The position numbers and the translations under genes are program-made. 64,000 nucleotides of DNA, taken from positions 62,001-126,000 of the forward strand of contig LDOQ01000303.1 in the NCBI GenBank assembly GCA_001887945.1. The letters are read 5' to 3'. Every line of letters starts with the position of its first letter. Position 1 is the first letter of the stretch. The notes below the pieces were generated by a model. That model made no database searches. It was not told where the DNA came from and saw only the letters and a list, made by a program, of their open reading frames with translations. Source of the DNA: Spraguea lophii (lineage: Eukaryota > Microsporidia > Spragueidae). Positions 32,501-41,848 of the stretch are shown here, piece by piece.

Positions 32501-33289
32501 TTTAAAATTAAGAATATCAGTAATATTATCTTGTTCTATATTCGTTCTAAGAAAATTAAATGCACCATTAAGAATATTCGTAGGTATACCACTAAACATA
32601 GATTCAACGCGTATAGGCGTAGATGTGGGACAGCCTGCATAAGATATATATGTTTTTTTATAAATATTTTTGTTGTTAATAGTATTATTATTATTAGTAT
32701 GTTTGTTATTATTAGTAGTAGTATTATTCTTATCACTGTTATCCTTAGTACCACTCTTATCATCATCACTTTTATTATCACTTTTAGCATATGAATCTAC
32801 TTCTGGTATAGAATTTAAAAATACTAAATTATTAAAATAATTATTTTCTTTATCTACTGGTACTGCACCATCTATTCTTAATCCATCTATTAATAAATAT
32901 ACTATTTTATTATATGTATTATCTATCTTATTATTATTATCTATTCTATCATTATTATTTATATCTATTTTATTATAACTTCTAATATTTATCATACCAG
33001 TAACATATAAATATATAGCTATTATATTCAATATTATTATAAATATATTCATATTCTTTATCTTATATTTTATATAATTATATATTCTATAATACATATT
33101 AATAATAGTAATGATATTATTGGTATGTTTCTTAGCAATGATAATATGTTTGTTAGTTGTGGTAATATTAGTAGTATTATAACTATGATCAGTACTACTT
33201 ATTTTATCATTATCGTTATAACTATTATTACTATTTATATTAATATTATAACTATTATCTTTATCTGTATAATTATTATTATTACTCAT
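29546..33289 (-). CDS. GPI ethanolamine-phosphate transferase (PIG-O/GPI13 or PIG-G/GPI7 type)
   Basis: Adds phosphoethanolamine to mannose of the GPI anchor in the ER lumen. TM helix at residues ~80-99, then an alkaline-phosphatase-like catalytic domain: LLIDGLRIDGA (132-142, first metal Asp), CPTSTPIR (220-227, Thr/Ser nucleophile region), FIGDDTWEQLF (264-274), YLDNIGHTEG (368-377) and TADHGVTDKGEHG (411-423). The C-terminal ~600 residues contain many membrane helices. Long Asn/Thr-rich inserts sit between the conserved blocks and account for the 1247-aa length. The start is backed by CCC (AGCCCTTAACAAAGACA). The order of motifs does not by itself separate GPI13 from GPI7. Confidence 0.88.
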   Translation of the reverse strand: MSNNNNYTDKDNSYNININSNNSYNDNDKISSTDHSYNTTNITTTNKHIIIAKKHTNNIITIINMYYRIYNYIKYKIKNMNIFIIILNIIAIYLYVTGMINIRSYNKIDINNNDRIDNNNKIDNTYNKIVYLLIDGLRIDGAVPVDKENNYFNNLVFLNSIPEVDSYAKSDNKSDDDKSGTKDNSDKNNTTTNNNKHTNNNNTINNKNIYKKTYISYAGCPTSTPIRVESMFSGIPTNILNGAFNFLRTNIEQDNITDILNFKFIGDDTWEQLFRVSKKQKEIPRYMPQYDKYLDLNVEKNIVKDIEEQIKKMYSNYNNDNDNRLDGSDNNNEIDDNSNETNTNNDKNNNNDNTSYTNRDALIIHLLYLDNIGHTEGNINSKIFINAFKHYDNIIERITKNIDDDTLLVITADHGVTDKGEHGSKSVEEVSTPCIFISKKLHKHYKNINKDGNIDNNSSIDKSVYKDNNINKSNDIGNNSSIDTNININQEKDNNIYSYNLKGERIIVYPNEIRKKYISKYYNLDQSWIRFKGFNHNNNDNKQDDNKSGNKNNTKNSTYNNNNTNNNKEIDIIHQEDILPTILSLIGKRLPEYTVGNTIYEINDDIFRELYYKLNLIEKINNGNSNKCKDGNNYTNNHTTNNHTINTNNHVNNNKYYIELNKNISLIELNYILNEYIRDKLVGMNYFKILLGIIIIIIINIINYNRYFRSNNNNKISDNKIDSNGIVIDSISDINISINDNNNNKNNIITNNHTNTNTTNINTNAITNQINNRTIRYFIVIFIISYFMIDHSFYCYNNEDIIFSFIFILYNIYNNIRIVIDSNKDKSIVIDSNNDNKSNNTHTTNNTITNTNNTTNNNINNLTTTNHINTIMNIIIIPIENIIYFYIISNIRILKDNVIKYRIFNNKSITHINIISMIFYLYLEIKSVYSDSSKSGISDIRDIDSNDTTINNHITTTNHNNTNLTYTNHITITIINMLIRIIDNLLSKNINILYSIIIIILKNNISKEDTLRIKEFIYTNIIYDYKILLSYLYPLSTNIIFYINYYYINLCDMNRSGSSMIYSRSGNNTNTYITINTHTNHTINHTTNTHINIIYFILLNTIAIFYSGYNYIFSSINYDIGFLFSNTPIEYITAMLIIFSLIVFKLHIYYCYYMCYRYDDRCIDNSNERDRYDNINNTNTHTTITTANTTTHTNDIIVIVNSLHLMILFIINVCFKDDLLFHNFYLERFLIILMYMIMDYIFYFIIQ

Positions 33290-33535
33290 TGTCTTTGTTA
33301 AGGGCTATTAATAAACATTTTTCTATATAAGATTTTTATATAAAAAATAGAAGTTAATTATATTATCAGTTTAATATAAGGTAATGTTATTAATTAAAAT
33401 AATATTAATATGACATTTATTGGTATGTAATTATAATTGGTTTATATATTAATATAAATATAATATATATTAATATATAATATTAATGATTGGCTTTGGA
33501 GTTGATTTATTTTTAATATAAATATAATATTTATA
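33290..33535. other. intergenic
   Basis: AT-rich upstream region of the GPI transferase gene, ending at repeat copy C. No other feature. Confidence 0.5.
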
Positions 33536-34000
33536 GGCCTAGTGGTCGTGGGTAGTAACCAAATCCTAAGTTTAGCGGGTTCGAATCCTTCATCCGGAAG
33601 AATTTTCAAAACAAAACAATACAAGATGGAAAGGAAAGGGTGTTGAATGGATATCAGTTCGATAGTGTAGCATTAGCCATGCCTTATGTGAGGTCAATTA
33701 CTATATTAAAGTAATGTTTAGCTGGTGTAATTTCAATCTTTGTATTGATTTATGACTCGGCTAATATTATACCACCAAAGAGATTTGGAACCTTTTAAAA
33801 GCTGGGAAGGAAACGGTAGCGTGCACCATGCGCAAAATCCAGACATTCTATAGCATAAGGTAAGATAAGATTAATGCATATATGTAGCGAAACCAGTTAG
33901 TGTAAGCTTGAATATACTTAAAAACCAAAGGTCGTAAATCAAGGTAAGCCGCGACTGGCAAGGAAATTTCTATAAATAAAAGTTTCATTAACAAAAAAAA
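33536..34000 (+). repeat. tRNA-headed SINE-like repeat, copy C (near full length)
   Basis: The head GCCTAGTGGTCGTGGG (A-box-like) is followed about 30 bp later by GCGGGTTCGAATCC (perfect B box). The body includes GTATTGATTTATGACTCGGC, CGTGCACCATGCGCAAAATC and AACCAAAGGTCGTAAATC. The 3' end is GAAATTTCTAT..ATAAAAGTTTC then an A-rich tail. This is the cleanest plus-strand copy. Confidence 0.88.
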
Positions 34001-34349
34001 TGTAATGTCAAAAGAAGTAATTGATTGTGTTGCTTCTAATAATAAATATTTCATTTATTAATCATCTTGTAATGGTTACATATTCTATAGCTACAACGTT
34101 ATAAGCAAAGTATGCTATAAAAAGATATTTATCATTAATCTTTGATTTTAAAAGACATCAATATCAATACATACGCAGAAAAAGTAATTAATACAAATTT
34201 AATATGTTTGCTATGAGATAGGACGTTTCAGAATAACGGTATATATCAATTTATTCAAATAATATGATTATAATTAAATGTCATTACGAAGAAAATTGAA
34301 TGGTTTAATAGGATTATTACTTTTAATATTTATTAAATATCTTATACTT
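34001..34349. other. intergenic
   Basis: AT-rich spacer between repeat copy C and the 3' end of the next minus-strand gene. Nothing recognised. Confidence 0.45.
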
Positions 34350-34898
34350 TCATCTTATTATGCATTTTACTATCATTATTGTTCTTGTTATTGCAGATCG
34401 AATACATTTTTCTATTATATACGCACTAAGTATTAAACTTAATATAAGATTACTACCAAGATTATTACAATCATAATCTACTGAATATTCTAAAAATAAT
34501 TTTTCGATAAAACTATTACAACAATTATTATCATCTAATTGATCTTTTTCTATATCCACTATTGTATTTTCGTTTGTTGTAATAGTAGAGTCTTGTTTTT
34601 CTTTGTTATTTTTTAATTTTAAAGACATACTTTCTTCATCATCACTTTCGACAATATCTATATACACCGTATCTATTTTTTCTGTTTTATGATGGTTTGG
34701 TGTTGTAACTGTAATTTTTAACTGTTTCATTTTACTATCATGGACTTTATTTTTGTGTATATTGTATATTTCTTCTCTCCGATAATTTGTCATATTTCCC
34801 TCTTCACACATTTCTATCGCTTTTAATGTATTTAGTTCTGAAGATAGTATTAAGGATGTTTTATATGTAACTAGAAATAATAAATGGTATACAAACAT
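34350..34898 (-). CDS. hypothetical secreted/membrane protein (182 aa)
   Basis: Not recognised. An N-terminal hydrophobic segment (residues 1-20, FVYHLLFLVTYKTSLILSS) looks like a signal peptide. A charged middle with VYIDIVESDDEESM is followed by a C-terminal hydrophobic stretch (NLILSLILSAYIIEKCI, about 152-168) that could be a TM helix, making a type I single-pass protein possible. No CCC/GGG triplet before the ATG. It lies in the gene-poor, repeat-rich part with other lineage-specific secreted proteins. Confidence 0.6.
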   Translation of the reverse strand: MFVYHLLFLVTYKTSLILSSELNTLKAIEMCEEGNMTNYRREEIYNIHKNKVHDSKMKQLKITVTTPNHHKTEKIDTVYIDIVESDDEESMSLKLKNNKEKQDSTITTNENTIVDIEKDQLDDNNCCNSFIEKLFLEYSVDYDCNNLGSNLILSLILSAYIIEKCIRSAITRTIMIVKCIIR

Positions 34899-36033
34899 AT
34901 AAGAAATTGAATTATATTTTTTTATATCTAGAAAAATATAATATATATGGTAAATATAACATTATAGAAATAAGTAAAATTAGGAAAAATGATATAATAA
35001 AATATTTAAGTTAACAATATTATAGGATAAGATATAAGTATTATATATATTATGACATATTAATATAAAATATTATGAAAAAGGAAATTAAAATAATATC
35101 ATAATATAGATGATATTTATATTATTTAATTGTTTTTACAATGTTTTTGGTTGGAGAATACATTTGAAATAACTTGTTCTTTTTTAAGAGATTAAAAAAA
35201 AATAATTCAAAAAAAAAATTTATTTTGTATAACTGATAATTTAAAATTATGAGATTTATATACATCGTTATATTATATTTAGATGGTAATAATAGATACT
35301 TATTTCATATTAATTATAAAAATCTCTATTTTCTGTCCAGATATATGATCGATAATATATTTTACTATCTTTGAATGGAAATAAAATAATGTTGAAGACT
35401 TTTTTTATTGTAGGAATTAATAAGAAAATTTATATGATATATATTAATAATTTGCGAACCAAATAATAAATAAATGCTTGACTAGATAATATCAATCTTT
35501 TGGTGATAATATGATTGTTCCTTCATAAAATGATCTTTAATAAGTATTGAATAAATTAGCATCCGGAAATTTTTATATGTTCCTTCGTTTTATAACAAAC
35601 GTATTCAAACTTCTGAAATTAAGACCCTGGATACATAGTCATTTTTAATGAATAGAAATTTTTGAGGGCGGATTTTTCATAGATGAAATATTTTAAATAC
35701 CATTATTCCACGATCTTTAATTTGTGTTACTAATGGGGCGTAATATTATAAAATTGTAATGAAAGATAAACGGAAAATTTTTTTCTTCCTCTGATGGAAA
35801 ACAAAGATAATATTTAAGTTAGAAATTTTGATAAAACAAGGCTTTCAATAAATATTTAAGTATTAATTAATTTCTCATACCAATTAACTTTTTATCATGA
35901 TTATATAACATGCACATCCACAGCCAACCACAACAACTTCGAAAATCAGAGGTGATATAGAAATTATAATTATGATTTACATTAAATCTTTTTATAATAT
36001 ATTTTATGTAATAATTCATTAATAACGAGTTAG
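34899..36033. other. intergenic with repeat family 2
   Basis: More than 1 kb without a gene. The right-hand part (about 35600-35820) is a copy of repeat family 2, listed separately. The left part is AT-rich with nothing recognised. Confidence 0.5.
35600..35820 (+). repeat. dispersed repeat family 2, copy 2
   Basis: Blocks AAGACCCTGGATACATAGTC, TTTTTGAGGGCGGATTTTTC, CACGATCTTTAATTTGTGTT, GGGGCGTAATATTATAAAA and a tail with CTTCCTCTGATGGAAAACAAA correspond in order to 8340-8545. Confidence 0.5.
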
Positions 36034-37278
36034 TTATTTCTTGTTATACGGCTTTTGTTTTTTTTTTGAAAATAAATTTTTAAATCCTTTACCCTTTTTT
36101 TCACAGGGATTCTCTTTTTTGATTTTTTCACAGGTATTCCGTTTTTCGATTTTTTTACAGGTATTCTGTTTTTCGGATTTTTCACATTTATAAACATCAG
36201 GTACGACTAATTCTTCTTTAGGTGGTTTATCGAAAAAAATAGGTTTGAATGGGGGATTCCTTATTTTTAATGTTGAAGACCTCACTATATCGTCAATTGT
36301 TTTCGCTTTAAGGTCTTTGAAAGAGGATGATTTGCCAACTGTAATTTTATCACCTGTATAATTAATATAACAATGATCATCTGTATCTTCAGAAAAAGTT
36401 TCTTTTAATTTTGCATCAAGAACGTTGAATGATCTAGTCTGTTTTCTATTTCGCTGTTTCCACATAGCGCCGTCGCTTATTTTGATAGGTTTTTCTTCGT
36501 ATGATGACACCTTATTAGATAATGCGGTTTTTTGTATAGCTAAATCGTTCAGCTGGGTAGAAAGCAAGTCTCCAAAATTGTCAAATTGATTTTTAAGAAT
36601 AGCAAATTTCTTGCATAAATCAACATACTGGGTATATTGTGCTTCTATGGCATGTAAAGAATTTAAATTGGATTGCTCACTGCCTGTTGCAGGAGTAGGT
36701 ATATTTTCTCTCAATATGGAATCCTTGTTTTCTATGTTTTTCTTTTCTACAATATCCGTGTTCTCCGTTCCGTTTAGAGCATTAATTTTACCCAACAAAT
36801 AAATTTCTATTTGGTGTTTTTTGTGTGGTTTACCACAAGATTCGTTCGTCTTTTCGTGTAGACCAAGTTTACCATTATTACTGTCTAGAGGTCTTTCTTG
36901 TGAAACACGTGACTTACTTATATTTTGGGAAAATTTTATATTTAAATTTACCAATGGTTTGGGAGAAATATGACGAGATTCTATATGCGACAAAGTTTTC
37001 CTTTTTTCTTTCATCGAATTGTATGGGTTTGTAGGAAGTTCTGAGAGATATGAAAATGGGAGGGCCATTATAGATCTTGGTGTTTTGTAATGAGGGCTTT
37101 CATCTCGACCATTTTGTTTACCGCTTTGTTCTTTCCTAGATGTATATAAGAGACGAGGGTTGTGGTATATCGCGTCAACCTCCTCGTAAATCCTTTCTTC
37201 CGGAGTACCGTTTCCTTCCTCATCTGATGAACTAGCAACAAAAAGAGCAATATAACAGATAAATGATAATGTATTCAT
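36034..37278 (-). CDS. secreted Lys-rich protein with Cys/Lys C-terminal repeats (414 aa)
   Basis: Not recognised. A signal peptide is likely (NTLSFICYIALFVASSS, cleaved near residue 18), followed by an acidic then basic, mostly disordered body with a predicted coiled coil around residues 215-255. The C-terminus has four ~10-residue Cys/Lys units (KCEKSEKQNT, CKKIEKRNT, CEKIKKENP, CEKKGKGF) and ends in a very basic tail. Such Lys-rich secreted proteins could be spore-wall or polar-tube associated, but this is only a guess. No CCC/GGG triplet upstream. The flanks carry no relation to neighbours except shared secretion. Confidence 0.72.
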   Translation of the reverse strand: MNTLSFICYIALFVASSSDEEGNGTPEERIYEEVDAIYHNPRLLYTSRKEQSGKQNGRDESPHYKTPRSIMALPFSYLSELPTNPYNSMKEKRKTLSHIESRHISPKPLVNLNIKFSQNISKSRVSQERPLDSNNGKLGLHEKTNESCGKPHKKHQIEIYLLGKINALNGTENTDIVEKKNIENKDSILRENIPTPATGSEQSNLNSLHAIEAQYTQYVDLCKKFAILKNQFDNFGDLLSTQLNDLAIQKTALSNKVSSYEEKPIKISDGAMWKQRNRKQTRSFNVLDAKLKETFSEDTDDHCYINYTGDKITVGKSSSFKDLKAKTIDDIVRSSTLKIRNPPFKPIFFDKPPKEELVVPDVYKCEKSEKQNTCKKIEKRNTCEKIKKENPCEKKGKGFKNLFSKKKQKPYNKK

Positions 37279-38070
37279 TTGTAAAAAAATGTTTAATTTT
37301 TAAATAGTTTTAAATTATCTATTTATATATTATGCAACCATTAATAAAAAAAGTAAATTTAATTTTTTTTAAAAGATTTGCTGGTTATTTAAATGAAATA
37401 AAAAATAAACAACTTTTTAAAAATTTTATTATATTATAAATTTATTAAATATGGTAGGTATTTAAATTATAAAAAATATAATATGTTTTTTTTATAAACT
37501 TTTTTAATGAATTTTTAAAATATATTTTTTTAAATGCTATTTGTAAAGTATGTTTATTGTGATTTTTTTTACGAAACAATATTTATTGGAAAAATAAATT
37601 AATAATATTTTTTTCATAATACTCGAATTAATAAACCATAAATATCAAATTGATAATATATTCTATAATTTTTATTTAACAAAAGAGTGCATATGAATTG
37701 AAGAAAAATCTGTTAACAGCGAAAAACAAAGACCATTTTACTTTGAAAATTTCAGTAAATATGAAAGTATAATTTACTAATTGTCATAAATACATGAAAT
37801 TAATATAAGACTAATAGATACCTAAAAAAATAGCATGTTAAAAAATTGGGTGTTGTATACATTCTTAATATTTAAAGAAATAAAACTTAAATAAAAAAGG
37901 TATTTTCGTTATACCGTATTGCAATATGTTACAGGATACTACCAATATCATAGTGTGTCATGTTTATATTTTATTAACGAAATAATTTTTATGATAAAAG
38001 GTAAATTGTGTGAATATATTAGTGTTCGATAACATAATTTGTTTGGCTATTTATTGTTCGAAAGTTCAAG
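37279..38070. other. intergenic
   Basis: AT-rich upstream region of the secreted Lys-rich gene. No gene, tRNA or repeat recognised. Confidence 0.45.
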
Positions 38071-38549
38071 TTTTTTTAAATGAACCCTTTTATTTATAAA
38101 AGTTCTCTGGCCGGTCACAATCTAATATGATTTATAACTTTGGTTCCTAAAGCACGTTTAAACTTGTACCAACCGGTTCCGTTACAGATATGCATTAATT
38201 CCATCTTACCTTTTATTTTAAAATGTTAAATTTTACGTATGATGCATGTAATTGCCCCTCCCAACTTTTTGACCTTCTCAACTCCTTCCTTGGCATAATA
38301 TCGGCTGGGTTTCGAATTGACAATAATATTAAAATTAGATCAGGCGCTCGCTACTTTAATCCGGAAGCAGAACATCATATAAAGAACATCTAATACTACA
38401 TCATCAAACCTTCGCATGCTCAATAACCTTTTTCATCTTCTCCTCTATCTTTTATTCTTCCTTTTTTTGAAAATTCTAGGGGGAGGGATTCAAACCCGTT
38501 AGACTTGGGATTTAGTTACCATCCCACAACCGCTAGACCAATCGAGCTT
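38071..38549 (-). repeat. tRNA-headed SINE-like repeat, copy D (full length)
   Basis: On the minus strand the head reads AGCTCGATTGGTCTAGCGGT, then GGGAT..ATCCC hairpin and ACGGGTTTGAATCC (B box with one change). The body and 3' end include TGCATCATACGTAAAATTT, AACCAAAGTTATAAATC and GAACTTTTATAAATAAAAGG. Both ends of the consensus are present. Confidence 0.87.
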
Positions 38550-38804
38550 TAAAATAAATGATCATATGTTTTTCTTCTTTGTGGAAAAAATAGAAAACAT
38601 TCTAAAATAACATAAAATATAGTCAATAAACCGCCTCCGTTATTTCTGTAAAATAGATTGTAAGATTTAATTATCATGAGAATAAACATCCAATGTATAT
38701 TAAATAAAACATAACACTTCTACATTTATTTAACAAAAGTATTATAAAAATTTTACATAAAAAATTAAACTTTTACTTAAAACAAAACATATATTATTAG
38801 AAAA

Positions 38805-39320
38805 TCAATCATCACCCGATATACAACAAAATACCCTTTTAAAAAATCTTCCACATGGACAAGTAGGTGCTCTCACCATAACTTCGTCATCAAAAGAAGT
38901 ATTTGAAAAGCTTTCTTCTTTGATAAAAAGTTTAGAATTATCAAAAAGCGGTAAATCCTCACAATTTATATCAATAAATAAAAGTTGATATTCTGATTCC
39001 AACATTTCGTCATCAATAAAAAAATCCTCGTTCGTAGAACTTCCAATATTTCTATTTGAACATGACGAATTTCCGTTTCGTTCAGATTTTAATGGAGTAT
39101 TTGGATCGTCTTCTATACAATTAACTTTTTTATAATAGAAATTTATAAATAAATATAATGTTTGATAATTAAAACTACGGGGCATTCTGTTATTGAAATA
39201 TTTACATAATTTATATTCCAATTGGTTATCATATCCTATATAATATATGGTTTTACATATTTTATTATAAGTTGATAGATGTCTTTTAAGCATAAGTAAT
39301 ATTGTAATGAAAATTAGCAT
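38805..39320 (-). CDS. hypothetical protein with N-terminal anchor and Cys-rich tail (171 aa)
   Basis: Not recognised. First ATG in frame is at 39318-39320. The N-terminus MLIFITILLML is a signal-peptide or signal-anchor candidate. The body has a basic aromatic N-terminal half and an acidic C-terminal half, and it ends in a Cys-rich patch (CPCGRFFKRVFCC). No CCC/GGG triplet. Placement in the repeat-rich, secreted-protein compartment supports a lineage-specific secreted protein. Confidence 0.55.
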   Translation of the reverse strand: MLIFITILLMLKRHLSTYNKICKTIYYIGYDNQLEYKLCKYFNNRMPRSFNYQTLYLFINFYYKKVNCIEDDPNTPLKSERNGNSSCSNRNIGSSTNEDFFIDDEMLESEYQLLFIDINCEDLPLFDNSKLFIKEESFSNTSFDDEVMVRAPTCPCGRFFKRVFCCISGDD

Positions 39321-39659
39321 ATGGATCAAATAAAAATAACATCCATATCGATAATATTATACCATATATAAAATGTTATCATAAAAATAAATATATAATG
39401 GTATTATAATAAAATATTAAAAATATCATTGGATGATACTTAAAATATTCTGTCGGATTTAGAAAAATATTTTTAAAAAAATTTAGAAAATATTATATTG
39501 TAAGTTTTAAAAATAAAATTTTATTCTATAACAATATATGATTGAACCTATAATTTTATCCAAAAAAAGTTTCCTCTTATAGTAATTTCTCTATATTCCT
39601 CAATTGTTATTATATTAAAAATATAATATGAAAAGTTATTAATGATGAAATTAGTTCTA
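39321..39659. other. intergenic
   Basis: AT-rich spacer between a minus-strand start and repeat copy E. Nothing recognised. Confidence 0.45.
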
Positions 39660-40133
39660 AACACCTTTGGCTCAGTGATAATGATATAGTAACCAGATCC
39701 TAAGCTTAATAATTTGAATCATTCATATATAACATTTTTTAAAACAAAAAAATGTTATAAAGATAATTAATATAGAAGGAGGGAGATAATATGTTGAGTG
39801 GGTAAAAGTTCGATGTTATGCTTAATTATCTCTTATACAAATCCTCGCTATCAAATTAAAACAATGATTAAATAATGTATGCAATCACTGTATTGATTAA
39901 TGGTTCAGTTAATATTATGCAAAAATTAAGTTGGAATCTCATTAAGAAGGAAGGCAATTATGTACATGTTACGAAAACCCACAACATATTTGAATAAAAG
40001 ATATAATGAAATTAACATATGCGAGTTCAGTTAGTATAAAGTTAAAATCTGTTTTAGGAATCAGATGTTATAAACTATAATCGACCGCAATCAACTATGA
40101 AACTTTTATAAATAAAAATTTCATTAAAAAAAG
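39660..40133 (+). repeat. tRNA-headed SINE-like repeat, copy E
   Basis: The head CTTTGGCTCAGTGATAATG with ATAGTAACCAGATCCTAAGC parallels copies C and H. The B box is degraded (AATTTGAATCATTC). The body includes TGTATTGATTAATGGTTCAG. The 3' palindrome GAAACTTTTAT..ATAAAAATTTC is well kept, with TCATTAAAAAAAG at the tip. Confidence 0.82.
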
Positions 40134-40237
40134 ATAACTGGTATTCATTAGAGAATATTAACCATAATAAAATTTTACGATAAGAAAATATAAACGTTAA
40201 ATGGATAACAAGTTTTTATTTTTTTCATATATGGACT

Positions 40238-41848
40238 TTATATTTCTTTTGTTCTAAACAGTTTTATTTTAATATCCCTTTGATCCATATCATCTGGTAC
40301 TATATTATTTTTGAATTTAATATCTTTCAATGTTTTAAGACTTAATATTATATTTTCGGCATTAATATTAAAAGAACATAATGAAAAAGATAAATATTGT
40401 AAATGTATCATTTTTGAAATATTTTCAAATTCCGAAGATATAATACAATTATGAATATGAAAAGTTTCCACAGTTCTCAATTTTAATAAAGCCTTAGGAA
40501 TGTTACTTCGTGGCATTCGCAAATAACTTAACGTTTTTATAGTTAAATGTTCATTTGCACCATTTATAAAACGGTTTAGAAGAAGAAAATCGTCATCCCT
40601 ATCTGCTTGATAATCATTCACAACTATTTTAAGAGTTTCTAGTTTTTTTAAGTTATAAAACTCTTTATTAAAAAAGTCGAAATTTTTGATAAACACTTTT
40701 AATGTTGTTATATTCGGTAATTCTGATAATTGATTGACTAATATGGCGTCATCTTCTTCTGTTAAAAATATTCTGGTAACATAATTTAAATCCTTTATTA
40801 TCAAGGTTGTAATGTTTTCTGTGAAATTTTGATTATCTGTTTGCAATTGATGGTTACCCTGACATGTTAAAGTAAAATTACTGATAGAGTGTTGAAAAAC
40901 AAATATATGTTGATTTCTACTATTACACGAGACATCTAATATTTTTAAATTACCTATGGGCATGTGTATGTTGGTGATAGAGAGATAATTACCACATAAA
41001 TTTAATTCTTTTAAATTTGTTAAATTGCAAAGTGTAAATGGTATTTCGTTGATAAGATTATCTGCTAAATTTAAAATCTCTAATTCTCGTAATGAGCATA
41101 TCGAATTACTTATCTTTGTTAAGTAATTATTAGATAAAATTAATATTCTACCGGTAAATCCACTAAAATTTATATCATAATTTTCGATATTATTACAACT
41201 TAAATTGATTCTATCTAAAAATTTGTTTTTAAAAATTTCTTTAACTATTGAATTCATTTTGATATTTATTTCTATTTGATGACTATCATTATCTGTTAAA
41301 AAGGAAAGCTTATAAAGACATTCCATTAATGAGAGATTTCGAATTTTTAGAATTGAAAAATTTTCAGGGAATTTATCCAAATACCCAAAATATATCTTTA
41401 GGGTTTTCAAATGATGTAGAAATGATATATCTATATGATTAAAGTCTACGGTATATAACTCAAGTTTTTCTAATGCTTGATAATGTTTCAACAAATCGAC
41501 AAATTCTATTTTGCCATAAGTGTAAAAATCCATGAGCTTTAAAAATTTGACATTATTTTTATACTCAAATAATAATTTTGATAAGTGATGTCCATATGAT
41601 GAATATATCTGCATTTCTCTGATGTTTTCAGGTATTTTATAGTGATGGTGTGATACATCGATTTTTGTTGTAAATCTGAATACATTTATCTTAACAGCTA
41701 TATTTTCAAGAAAAGATAATGATCCTAGAAAACATGTAATAAAATCCTCAAGAAACATCATATTTTCTTCAATCGATGTCTTTTTCGTTTGTAAATCGCT
41801 GGTTAGAATATAATGAAATAAGAATAAAAATCTAAAAAGTAGTAACAT
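40238..41848 (-). CDS. secreted leucine-rich-repeat protein (536 aa)
   Basis: Signal peptide at residues 1-16 (MLLLFRFLFLFHYILTS). Most of the rest is leucine-rich repeats, for example LRELEILNLADNLINEIP, LTNLKELNLCGNYLSI, KLETLKIVVNDYQ and LRTVETFHIHNCII. No membrane anchor at the C-terminus. Related in design to the 910-aa LRR protein at 8698-11430 but lacking its long C-terminal domain. Lacks a CCC/GGG start signal. A role at the host interface is an inference from the family's behaviour in other microsporidia. Confidence 0.83.
   Translation of the reverse strand: MLLLFRFLFLFHYILTSDLQTKKTSIEENMMFLEDFITCFLGSLSFLENIAVKINVFRFTTKIDVSHHHYKIPENIREMQIYSSYGHHLSKLLFEYKNNVKFLKLMDFYTYGKIEFVDLLKHYQALEKLELYTVDFNHIDISFLHHLKTLKIYFGYLDKFPENFSILKIRNLSLMECLYKLSFLTDNDSHQIEINIKMNSIVKEIFKNKFLDRINLSCNNIENYDINFSGFTGRILILSNNYLTKISNSICSLRELEILNLADNLINEIPFTLCNLTNLKELNLCGNYLSITNIHMPIGNLKILDVSCNSRNQHIFVFQHSISNFTLTCQGNHQLQTDNQNFTENITTLIIKDLNYVTRIFLTEEDDAILVNQLSELPNITTLKVFIKNFDFFNKEFYNLKKLETLKIVVNDYQADRDDDFLLLNRFINGANEHLTIKTLSYLRMPRSNIPKALLKLRTVETFHIHNCIISSEFENISKMIHLQYLSFSLCSFNINAENIILSLKTLKDIKFKNNIVPDDMDQRDIKIKLFRTKEI

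Noticed and set aside
33536..33605. tRNA gene at the head of repeat copy C (also 38480-38549, 39660-39725, 61475-61542)
   Set aside because: A and B boxes are present, but the acceptor ends do not pair and the anticodon arm has a 9-nt loop. Identical heads recur with the same body, so they are repeat heads and not tRNA genes.
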